Origin: Clostridia bacterium
Lineage (GTDB): Bacteria; Bacillota_A; Clostridia; Oscillospirales; Butyricicoccaceae
Reading direction: 5' to 3'
NCBI GenBank assembly: GCA_017421885.1
Contig: JAFOHJ010000310.1
Coordinates: 1-9,713 of the forward strand
Length of the DNA: 9,713 nucleotides
This document shows, piece after piece, positions 1 to 5,699 of this stretch. Within the stretch, counting starts at the first letter, position 1, and every line of letters begins with the position of its first letter. The notes under the pieces are model-generated. The model was not told the origin of the DNA. It saw nothing but the letters and a program-made list of their open reading frames with translations, and did not search any database. A program made the translations under genes and the position numbers.

Positions 1-224
1 AAATTGACACTGCCGCCCTCGGGGTTAAAGCCCATGTTTACGGCTATTGCCTCGATAAGGGTCGACTTGCCCACGCCGTTCTCGCCCACAATAAAGGTCA
101 CGGGAGCTTCAAAACGCAGCTCACCCATCCGCTTAAGGTTTCTGACCATAGGCAGCCGCGCCAACCAGCTGTTTTCGGAAAGGCCGCCTTCAAACCTTAC
201 CGATTTTACGAACAGCTCGTTCAT
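1..224 (-). CDS. AAA/ABC-type ATPase, N-terminal part (cut by window edge)
   Basis: Only the first 74 codons are present; the gene runs off position 1. The visible protein starts MNELFVKSVRFEGG and reaches a clear Walker A P-loop, GENGVGKST, at about residues 49-57, just after a beta strand (APVTFIV). This arrangement, a short strand-rich lead-in and then GENGxGKST, is typical of the predicted ATPases grouped in COG3910 and of SMC/RecF-like ATPases; that placement is from family knowledge. It has no membrane segment in the visible part. Its ATG lies two bases after the stop codon of the flavin reductase gene, so the two are probably translationally coupled in one transcript. Walker B and signature motifs, which would settle the family, lie outside the window. 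Function of the pair is unknown. Confidence 0.8.
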   Translation of the reverse strand, partial: MNELFVKSVRFEGGLSENSWLARLPMVRNLKRMGELRFEAPVTFIVGENGVGKSTLIEAIAVNMGFNPEGGSVN

Positions 225-226
225 GG

Positions 227-790
227 TTACTTCTTAAGTCTAAGGCCATCCTTAAAGGCATTGCCCACCTTTTCGCCGATCACATGATATGCATTGTTGA
301 CGGGATCATAGGTGATGGGGCGCAGCTTCATGGGGTCTATCTTTCCGTTTTCGCCGAGGATCTTTTCATCAGCGCTGATATTGACGATCTTACCCACCAT
401 AAGCTCCGATTCCTCATCGAAGGAGATAAGCTCACATTCAAGAGCCATGGGCAGCTCGTCAATGATGGGAGCATCAACAAAATCGCTCTTTACGGCATGG
501 AGACCTGCCTGAACAAACTTGTCGGGGACTTTGTTGCCCGAAACAATGCCTACGAAGTCGGCCTCGGTGACATGGTCGGCATCGGCCATGCTGACGGTAA
601 AGGCCTTACGTGCGAGGATATTAGCCATTGTTTTATGGTCGCCTGCGACATAGATTCCGATGCGGTCCATATCGGCGATGCAGCCCCATGCGGCATTCAT
701 GGCATTGGGGGTGCCGTTTTCGTCATAGCTTGCTATGATGAGCACAGGCATGGGATAGATATGAGGCTTGGAGCCGAAGTTTTTACGCAT
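227..790 (-). CDS. Flavin reductase-like (FMN-binding) family protein
   Basis: This 187-residue protein fits the flavin reductase-like domain (split-barrel FMN-binding fold, PF01613) over its whole length. It opens with a short stretch ending PMPVLIIASYDENGTPN, then AMNAAWG, the usual pattern in which a strand and the N-A-W segment line the flavin pocket. The segments GDHKTMANI and VSGNKVPDKF also match the family pattern. Members bind FMN and use NAD(P)H, or act as small redox flavoproteins; the exact substrate cannot be read from sequence. No signal peptide is seen, so it is probably cytoplasmic. The ATG at 790 has a strong Shine-Dalgarno (GGGAGGT) just upstream. It is the first gene of a minus-strand operon with the ATPase, divergent from the membrane-protein gene at 955. 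Confidence 0.87.
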   Translation of the reverse strand: MRKNFGSKPHIYPMPVLIIASYDENGTPNAMNAAWGCIADMDRIGIYVAGDHKTMANILARKAFTVSMADADHVTEADFVGIVSGNKVPDKFVQAGLHAVKSDFVDAPIIDELPMALECELISFDEESELMVGKIVNISADEKILGENGKIDPMKLRPITYDPVNNAYHVIGEKVGNAFKDGLRLKK

Positions 791-842
791 TTTGTTTACC
801 TCCCGAATGGATATAATTTGTAATCACATATACCTTTACTTC

Positions 843-871
843 ACTCTATCATATATTTCCGGTTATTTCAA
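843..871 (-). promoter_or_regulatory. Probable sigma-A promoter for the flavin reductase operon
   Basis: Read on the minus strand, TTGAAA (871-866) is followed 17 bases later by TAGAGT (848-843). The -35 box is a 5/6 match and the -10 box a 4/6 match, and the spacing is ideal. Transcription would start about 45 bases before the ATG at 790. The region is A+T rich and other -10-like hexamers occur nearby, so the exact boxes are uncertain. Confidence 0.4.
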
Positions 872-891
872 CGAGCTGCAAAAGCAACAGG

Positions 892-919
892 TTACTTTTG
901 TGGTAATATGTGTTATAAT
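892..919 (+). promoter_or_regulatory. Probable extended -10 promoter for the membrane-protein gene
   Basis: A perfect TATAAT (914-919) is preceded by TG one base upstream (TGTTATAAT), an extended -10 element. The -35 region is weak (TTACTT, 892-897, spacer 16). The predicted transcript starts near 926, about 29 bases before the ATG at 955. Confidence 0.6.
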
Positions 920-954
920 ACTTGAAAGACAAAACTTTCTGCAGGTTATAACAT

Positions 955-1668
955 ATGACAAGACAATATTCAAAAATAGTAAAAATTCATTATATAAAGC
1001 TGCTCTATCGCTCGGCAATATTTTTCGCCGCAATCGCATCATATATCATCCCCGGAAGCGGAGAAGGCCTCGAAGGCTACTTCTCAAGAAAGTTGCTCCT
1101 TCTCGTATGGGTGGTATTCATGGCCGAGATGCTGTCGCGTTTCTTCCCATCCAAGCTCGAAAGCATGGGCTGCCAGAAGCAGTTTGCAAAGAACTTCACC
1201 CCCACCCAGCTGCCTCTGCCCAGGCTTATCCTGACGCCGGCAAAGCGTGTTGCAGGCACAATTGCCGCATGGTGTCTCCTCAACGGCGCCATTGCTCTTC
1301 TCTACTTCGAAGAGATCATCGACGAAGGCATCATGCTGCTCGTTTCGCTGTTCTACTCGGTGTGCGACATGATATGCATCCTCTTTTTCTGCCCCTTCCA
1401 GCGCTGGTTTTTGGGCAACCGCTGCTGCACCACCTGCCGCATCTACAACTGGGACTTTGCCATGATGTTCACCCCTATGCTGTTTATCGGCGGCGGCTTT
1501 GCCCTCTCGCTTGCCCTTATTTCGCTGGCTCTCTTTATCCGCTGGGAAGTCACCTACAAGCTCCATCCCGAGCGTTTCTCCTTCTCGACAAACAGGAGCC
1601 TTGAGTGTGCAAACTGTCGCGAAAAGCTGTGCCTGCACAATCCACATCTGCTGAAAAAAAGATCATAA
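955..1668 (+). CDS. Conserved-looking multi-pass membrane protein with two CxxC pairs
   Basis: I do not recognise a named family with certainty. The 237-residue protein has about five hydrophobic segments (roughly residues 18-34, 45-60, 100-118, 123-147 and 166-195), so it is an integral membrane protein. Two cysteine pairs stand out: C158-x2-C161 in NRCCTTCRIYNWD, between the last two helices, and C218-x2-C221, followed by C226, in the C-terminal tail after the last helix. The spacing suggests a metal site or a redox pair, which is inference. Basic residues before helix 1 and at the C terminus suggest an internal N terminus. The ATG at 955 has only a weak Shine-Dalgarno (GCAGG), but the promoter placement supports it. 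It is a single-gene unit closed by the hairpin at 1675-1701. Confidence 0.75.
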   Translation: MTRQYSKIVKIHYIKLLYRSAIFFAAIASYIIPGSGEGLEGYFSRKLLLLVWVVFMAEMLSRFFPSKLESMGCQKQFAKNFTPTQLPLPRLILTPAKRVAGTIAAWCLLNGAIALLYFEEIIDEGIMLLVSLFYSVCDMICILFFCPFQRWFLGNRCCTTCRIYNWDFAMMFTPMLFIGGGFALSLALISLALFIRWEVTYKLHPERFSFSTNRSLECANCREKLCLHNPHLLKKRS

Positions 1669-1674
1669 AATAGA

Positions 1675-1701
1675 GAAAAGCACCCTTCAAGGGTGCTTTT
1701 C
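1675..1701. terminator. Bidirectional intrinsic terminator between convergent genes
   Basis: The 27 bases form a perfect inverted repeat of 13-base arms around one C; realistically an 11-bp stem, GAAAAGCACCC with GGGTGCTTTTC, and a 5-base loop. Each arm ends in an A4/T4 run, so a U-rich tail forms on either strand. It lies six bases after the membrane-protein stop and three bases after the M20 hydrolase stop, serving both genes. Confidence 0.88.
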
Positions 1702-1704
1702 ATA

Positions 1705-2883
1705 TTATTTATGGCTTTCAAGCCAGCGTTTTGCGCAGTGAGCAAGACATGCTGCGCCTATGGGCAGAACATCCTCGTTGAATATAACCTTGGGATTATG
1801 AGCCGGAGCGGCTCCGCGCTCGTCGAGATAGCCCGCCGACAGATACATGAACACCGAAGGGACTTTTTCGGCAATAACAGCAAAATCCTCCGATGCGCTG
1901 GCTGTGACACCGGGATACTCCATAAGGCCGGGGATGGGCAGCTCCTTCATAAACCCGACCACCTCATTGACAAGACATGCATCGCAAATAAGAGGCGGCA
2001 CCTCCGAGGTCATCTCGACCTCGGCCGAGCCGCCGTATACATCGGCTACCTTTGACGCAACTTCCTTCATGCGGCCCACCAGCAGCTTTCTCGCATCGGG
2101 GTCATTGGTGCGGATAGTGCCCTCAAGCACAGCCTTTTCGGGAATGATATTGGCTGCCGAACCGGCCTGGAACCTGCCTACCGTCAGAACGCACGATTTT
2201 GTGGGGTCGCTCTCACGGGAGATGAGCTCCTGAAGCGCAAGATGGATATGAACACCGATATTGATGGGGTCGACCGCCGAATGAGGATATGCTCCGTGAG
2301 CACCCTTGCCTCTGACCGTGATCTTAAATCCGTCTACCGAGAACATAAGAGCCGCGTTGGGCGTGTTATTATACATAAACAAACCTACAGGCATCCTGCC
2401 CGAAGTCACATGATAGGCCAGCGCGGCATCGGGCATAGGATCGAGTATGCCGTGCTCTACCATGTTCTTCGCGCCCTCAAAGGTCGCTTCGGCAGGCTGG
2501 AACATAAAGCGCACTGTGCCCTCAAGGCTGTCTTCTACCTCCTTGAGCAGCTTTGCCGCCGTCAGCAGCATGGCCGCATGGAGGTCATGTCCGCAGGTGT
2601 GAGCCTCGGTGCCTGTAGGGCAGGCAAAGTCAAGGCCGCTCTCCTCTACCATGGGCAGGGCATCCATGTCGGCACGGAGAAGGATAGTCCTGCGGCCTTT
2701 GCCCAAAGATGCCGTCACTCCTTCGCCGCATTCTCTGGGATTGAGGCCATATTCTCTGAGTTTTCCGATCACATAGGCCTTTGCTTTGGGCATATGAAGG
2801 CCCGTTTCGGCATTGGTATGGAAAAAGCGTCTGTTTTCGGTCAGCTCATCCTTAAGAGACAATGCGCGTTCATAATCATTCAT
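1705..2883 (-). CDS. M20-family metallo-amidohydrolase (M20D type)
   Basis: This 392-residue protein, normal for the family, matches M20D amidohydrolases (aminoacylase, hippurate hydrolase and N-acetyl-diaminopimelate deacetylase relatives), which hydrolyse N-acyl amino acids or related amides. Visible motifs are RADMDALP (70-77), HTCGHDLH (95-102, metal-binding C97 and H99), QPAEA (129-133), H158, the lid/dimer domain with GAHGAYPHSAVDP (about 195-206) and N245, and the C-terminal metal ligand H362 in AHNP. Oddly, the family signature is QPAEE, and here the second Glu, normally a metal ligand, is Ala133 (codon GCG); E132, the catalytic base, is kept. No signal peptide is seen, so it is probably cytoplasmic. 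The ATG at 2883 follows AAAGGAGCG. Substrate cannot be assigned. Confidence 0.9.
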   Translation of the reverse strand: MNDYERALSLKDELTENRRFFHTNAETGLHMPKAKAYVIGKLREYGLNPRECGEGVTASLGKGRRTILLRADMDALPMVEESGLDFACPTGTEAHTCGHDLHAAMLLTAAKLLKEVEDSLEGTVRFMFQPAEATFEGAKNMVEHGILDPMPDAALAYHVTSGRMPVGLFMYNNTPNAALMFSVDGFKITVRGKGAHGAYPHSAVDPINIGVHIHLALQELISRESDPTKSCVLTVGRFQAGSAANIIPEKAVLEGTIRTNDPDARKLLVGRMKEVASKVADVYGGSAEVEMTSEVPPLICDACLVNEVVGFMKELPIPGLMEYPGVTASASEDFAVIAEKVPSVFMYLSAGYLDERGAAPAHNPKVIFNEDVLPIGAACLAHCAKRWLESHK

Positions 2884-3037
2884 GCAAATCGCTCCTTTTT
2901 ATAGTCGACAAAGAATCATTGCCTATCTTATAATATCATAAAAGTCTATCAGTACTTAAATGCCATATCATTCAAAACATCTGCCACGACCTAAATAGTA
3001 TGTCCATAAGAAAAACAAATATATACCATATTTACTA

Positions 3038-3065
3038 TTGACCTCCTAAGGTGTTAAAATATGAT
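3038..3065 (+). promoter_or_regulatory. Probable sigma-A promoter for the DsbA-like gene
   Basis: TTGACC (3038-3043, 5/6) and TATGAT (3060-3065, 5/6) are 16 bases apart. Transcription would begin near 3072, immediately before the Shine-Dalgarno at 3075. The -10 box covers the ATG at 3061, so that ATG would not be in the transcript, which argues for the TTG start at 3091. Confidence 0.65.
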
Positions 3066-3074
3066 CAATAATAC

Positions 3075-3083
3075 AAAGGAGGT
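3075..3083 (+). promoter_or_regulatory. Strong Shine-Dalgarno that selects a TTG start
   Basis: AAAGGAGGT is a full-length match to the 16S anti-Shine-Dalgarno, seven bases before TTG at 3091. No comparable site precedes the in-frame ATG at 3061. Confidence 0.85.
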
Positions 3084-3090
3084 AATCCCC

Positions 3091-3747
3091 TTGAAGATCT
3101 TATTCATTTCCGACTATGTATGTCCCTATTGCCTCGTTGCCAAAGAAGCTCTCAAACAGGCTATAGCAGAAATGGGAATCAAGCCCGAGATCACATGGCA
3201 GCCCTACGAGCTGACTGTCGAGCCCAAGCCCCGCGTTGATACATATCACGACGAAAAGCGCCGTGCCGGCTATCAGGTACTGGTAGAACCCTGCAAAAAG
3301 CTGGGCCTTGATATGAAACTGCCTCCCAATGTAGTTCCCCGCCCCTACACACGCATGGCTTTTGAAGGCTGGTTTTATGCCTGCGACCACGGCAAGAGCG
3401 AGGAATATAACGACCTTCTCTACCGCGCATACTTTACCGAAGAGCTGGATATCGGCAACATCGAAGTCCTCAAGGGTCTCGCTGCACGCATCGGCCTTGA
3501 TGCCGAAGATTATGCCGCCGCACTCACATCGGGAAAATACACCCAGGCTCAGCGCGATGCCGTAGAATATGCACGCAACTTCGAGCTCAAGGGTGTTCCC
3601 ACCATCATTATAAACGGCAATAAGATCTCGCTGCACGAGTATTCCAAGGAAGAGATGATCCGTATCCTCGACGAAGAGATCGACAACGGTGAAGGCCCCG
3701 AAATGCTGTGCACCGAAGACGGATGCACCATCGTAAACTGGGTCTGA
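3091..3747 (+). CDS. DsbA/FrnE-like thioredoxin-fold oxidoreductase
   Basis: From the TTG start the protein is 218 residues. It opens with a strand and the active-site motif C11-P-Y-C14 (SDYVCPYC), has a long helical insertion, and returns to the thioredoxin fold at KGVPTIIINGN, whose P170 is the expected cis-proline. This is the DSBA-like domain (PF01323) found in FrnE and polyketide-associated DsbA-like proteins. It has no signal peptide, so it is likely a cytoplasmic dithiol/disulfide oxidoreductase rather than an exported folding catalyst. The C-terminal tail carries a second pair, C207 and C212 (CTEDGC), which could act as a resolving or metal-binding pair (inference). The start rests on the promoter and Shine-Dalgarno described separately; starting at ATG 3061 would add ten residues before the first strand. 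It has its own promoter and terminator, so it need not share a job with the downstream operon. Confidence 0.87.
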   Translation: MKILFISDYVCPYCLVAKEALKQAIAEMGIKPEITWQPYELTVEPKPRVDTYHDEKRRAGYQVLVEPCKKLGLDMKLPPNVVPRPYTRMAFEGWFYACDHGKSEEYNDLLYRAYFTEELDIGNIEVLKGLAARIGLDAEDYAAALTSGKYTQAQRDAVEYARNFELKGVPTIIINGNKISLHEYSKEEMIRILDEEIDNGEGPEMLCTEDGCTIVNWV

Positions 3748-3770
3748 TACTCATAAATAATATTTTCTCA

Positions 3771-3805
3771 AATGGCGCTGCATATTCTGCGGCGCCATTG
3801 ATTTT
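3771..3805 (+). terminator. Intrinsic terminator after the DsbA-like gene
   Basis: AATGGCGC (3771-3778) pairs with GCGCCATT (3792-3799), extended inward by TGC/GCG to an 11-bp stem with a 7-base loop. The T run after it is short (GATTTT), so termination may be partial. It begins 23 bases after the stop codon at 3747. Its last bases overlap the -35 box of the next promoter. Confidence 0.7.
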
Positions 3806-3826
3806 ACGCTATATATCAGCTATACT
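3798..3826 (+). promoter_or_regulatory. Probable sigma-A promoter of the molybdo-reductase operon
   Basis: TTGATT (3798-3803, 4/6) and TATACT (3821-3826, 5/6) are separated by 17 bases. Transcription would start near 3833, leaving a leader of about 37 bases before ATG 3870. The -35 box sits on the foot of the upstream terminator hairpin. Confidence 0.55.
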
Positions 3827-3858
3827 TTTATCAAGAGAATTATAAATATTCGATAAAA
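3826..3858. repeat. Inverted repeat at the operon's transcription start
   Basis: TTTTATC (3826-3832) and GATAAAA (3852-3858) are perfect inverted arms, with an inner pair GAAT/ATTC inside them (one side has an extra AAGA). It spans the predicted start of transcription and ends at the Shine-Dalgarno. It could be a regulator site or a leader hairpin; no known operator consensus was recognised. Confidence 0.35.
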
Positions 3859-3859
3859 T

Positions 3860-3864
3860 GGAGG
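3860..3864 (+). promoter_or_regulatory. Shine-Dalgarno that selects ATG 3870
   Basis: GGAGG lies five bases before ATG 3870 and overlaps the in-frame ATG at 3858, which has no good site upstream. The protein therefore most likely begins MEKLGFYYD. Confidence 0.75.
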
Positions 3865-3869
3865 CGAAC

Positions 3870-5699
3870 ATGGAAAAACTCGGTTTTTACTATGATGCGG
3901 CCCTATGCATAGGCTGCCGCGCCTGTCAGGTGGCCTGCAAAGAAAAAAACAAGCTGGCCACAGGCGATTTTTTCCGCAGAGTTGAGGCCATTGAGGCCGA
4001 CTTTGAAGGAAACAGAAAATGGATGTTCTATTCGGGCGCATGTGCCCATTGTTCCGACCCTGCCTGCGTCGGAGTATGTCCCACGGGTGCAATGTTTATT
4101 GCAGGGGACGGCACTGTGCAGCACCGCAACGACCTCTGCATCGGCTGCGGCCGATGCGTACACAGCTGCCCCTATGGCGCTGTTACTCTGGACAAATACA
4201 CCGGCTATGCCTCGAAGTGCGACTCCTGCGCCCAGCGCCGAGCCGAAGGACGCGAGCCTGCCTGTGTCGAGGCCTGCCCTATGAGAGCGCTCAAGTTCGG
4301 AAATATATCCGAGCTCCGCGAAAAATATGGCGACCACGGTGCCGAGCTGCCTTTCCTGCCCTCTCCCGAGGTCACACATCCTAACCTGATGATAAAAGGC
4401 GCCGGTGCCGGCCTTTCATGCTCTGAGCCTGAAACAAAGGCCGAACCGGAGATCAATATCCGAAACAAAGATACAAATGTGCTCGTTCTTGGCGGAGGTG
4501 TTTCGGCCATCACAGCAGCCATGCAGGTCAGACAGCTCAGCAGCGATGCAAAAATCACCGTAGTCGGTCGTGAAAAACGCCTGCCATACAGCAGACCTAT
4601 GCTGTCCAAGAGCCTTCTGCACAGCTTCTCCATCGACCGCTATCCCCTCGTCACCGCTGGGCAGCTGGCCGAAAGCAACATCGAATACATAAGCGGCCTC
4701 TCGGTGACTGCGCTCGATCCTGACGCTCACTCCGTCACACTTTCTGACGGAAGAGCCCTGAACTTTGATAAATGCATCTATGCCCTCGGCATGGATTGCT
4801 TCGTGCCTCCCATCGAAGGAAAAAACGCCAAAAATGTATTCACCCTCAGAGGCGAAGGTGACCTCCATTCCATCCGCAAGGCCATGCTTACAGCCAAACG
4901 CGCCGCAGTAATCGGCGGCGGCATCACCGGCCTTGAACTGGCATGGGAGATGAGAAAAGCCGGCCTCGAAGTCGCTGTTCTCGACATGGCCGACCGTCTT
5001 GCCGGACGAATCCTCGACTCCCGCACTGCAGGACTCCTGTCCGATGCAGTCATAAAGAGCGGCATCGACGTTGTTCTTAACGTAAATATCGCCTCCATTA
5101 CCGACAAGGCTGTAAAACTGGCCGACGGAACCGAATATCCCTGCGATATAGTTATTATCTCCACCGGCTACCGTGCCAACACCTCCATTGCCGAAGCTGC
5201 AGGCCTTAATACCGACCGCGGCGTGGTCACCGATGAACATCTCGTCACGTCCCATCCCGACATCCTCGCCTGCGGCGACTGCGTAAGCAGAGGCGGTGCC
5301 ACATGGCTTGCCGCTGTAAGACAGGGAGAGACCGCCGGAGCAAATGCCCTCGGAGCAAACCTCTCCTTCACTCTCTATGCAGAACCCTCGATCGTCCACA
5401 CCTGCGGCACATCACTGATGGCGGCAGGCGACATGGGCACAGATCCCGAAAAGATCTATAACTATGTCTACGGTCACTCGTTCCTCCCAACCGAGCACTT
5501 CTATATCAACGAGCCTATGCCCCTCTGGAAGGAAACTCACTTCAGTTTCTGCCTCTCGGACAGCAAGGTCTGCGGTGCTGCCATGATCGGCAGCCTTGAG
5601 CTCATGTCCGTACTCGAGCAGGCTGTAAACGAAGGCTGGACAAAGGATGACCTGATTCACAAAGCTTCGAAGAAAGGAATCGAAATCAATGAAAAATAA
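3870..5699 (+). CDS. DmsB-like four-cluster ferredoxin fused to FAD/NAD(P)H oxidoreductase
   Basis: This 609-residue protein joins two modules. Residues 1 to about 170 are a DmsB/NrfC-type ferredoxin with 16 cysteines in four groups (C13/16/19/23, C58/61/66/70, C90/93/96/100, C117/120/132/136), enough for four 4Fe-4S clusters. After a linker, residues from about 202 onward form a pyridine-nucleotide-disulfide-type flavoprotein (PF07992): FAD Rossmann VLGGGVSAI (206-214), LPYSRPMLSK (238-247) as in rubredoxin-reductase and NirB-like enzymes, a second Rossmann VIGGGITGLELA (347-358) for NAD(P)H, and the FAD motif HPDILACGD (462-470). D372 at the end of the second strand favours NADH. There is no CxxxxC redox disulfide. 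Inferred role: pass electrons from NAD(P)H through FAD and the clusters to the molybdoenzyme encoded next. No signal peptide; cytoplasmic. Its stop overlaps the next start by 11 bases. Confidence 0.9.
   Translation: MEKLGFYYDAALCIGCRACQVACKEKNKLATGDFFRRVEAIEADFEGNRKWMFYSGACAHCSDPACVGVCPTGAMFIAGDGTVQHRNDLCIGCGRCVHSCPYGAVTLDKYTGYASKCDSCAQRRAEGREPACVEACPMRALKFGNISELREKYGDHGAELPFLPSPEVTHPNLMIKGAGAGLSCSEPETKAEPEINIRNKDTNVLVLGGGVSAITAAMQVRQLSSDAKITVVGREKRLPYSRPMLSKSLLHSFSIDRYPLVTAGQLAESNIEYISGLSVTALDPDAHSVTLSDGRALNFDKCIYALGMDCFVPPIEGKNAKNVFTLRGEGDLHSIRKAMLTAKRAAVIGGGITGLELAWEMRKAGLEVAVLDMADRLAGRILDSRTAGLLSDAVIKSGIDVVLNVNIASITDKAVKLADGTEYPCDIVIISTGYRANTSIAEAAGLNTDRGVVTDEHLVTSHPDILACGDCVSRGGATWLAAVRQGETAGANALGANLSFTLYAEPSIVHTCGTSLMAAGDMGTDPEKIYNYVYGHSFLPTEHFYINEPMPLWKETHFSFCLSDSKVCGAAMIGSLELMSVLEQAVNEGWTKDDLIHKASKKGIEINEK

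Noticed and set aside
284..823. A 179-codon plus-strand frame opposite the flavin reductase
   Set aside because: The minus-strand product is a clear flavin reductase with a strong Shine-Dalgarno; the plus-strand frame has neither domain nor ribosome site.
768..1604. A 278-codon plus-strand frame overlapping the membrane-protein gene
   Set aside because: Most of it is the +1 shadow of the gene at 955, with an Arg/His/Pro-rich translation. The 955 frame has a promoter and a sensible membrane topology.
2242..2904. A 220-codon plus-strand frame opposite the M20 hydrolase
   Set aside because: Antisense to a gene with conserved metal-binding motifs; His/Arg/Cys-rich translation with no domain.
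3798..3835. Possible FNR/CRP box (TTGAT...ATCAA) at the molybdo-reductase promoter
   Set aside because: TTGAT and ATCAA-like pieces exist, but the spacing is far from the four bases required, so it does not form a site.
4416..5399. A 327-codon open frame on the minus strand inside the ferredoxin-flavoprotein gene
   Set aside because: It lies wholly antisense to a gene with unmistakable motifs, has a low-complexity Gly/Ala/Ser-rich composition with no recognisable domain, and arises from the strong third-position C/G bias.
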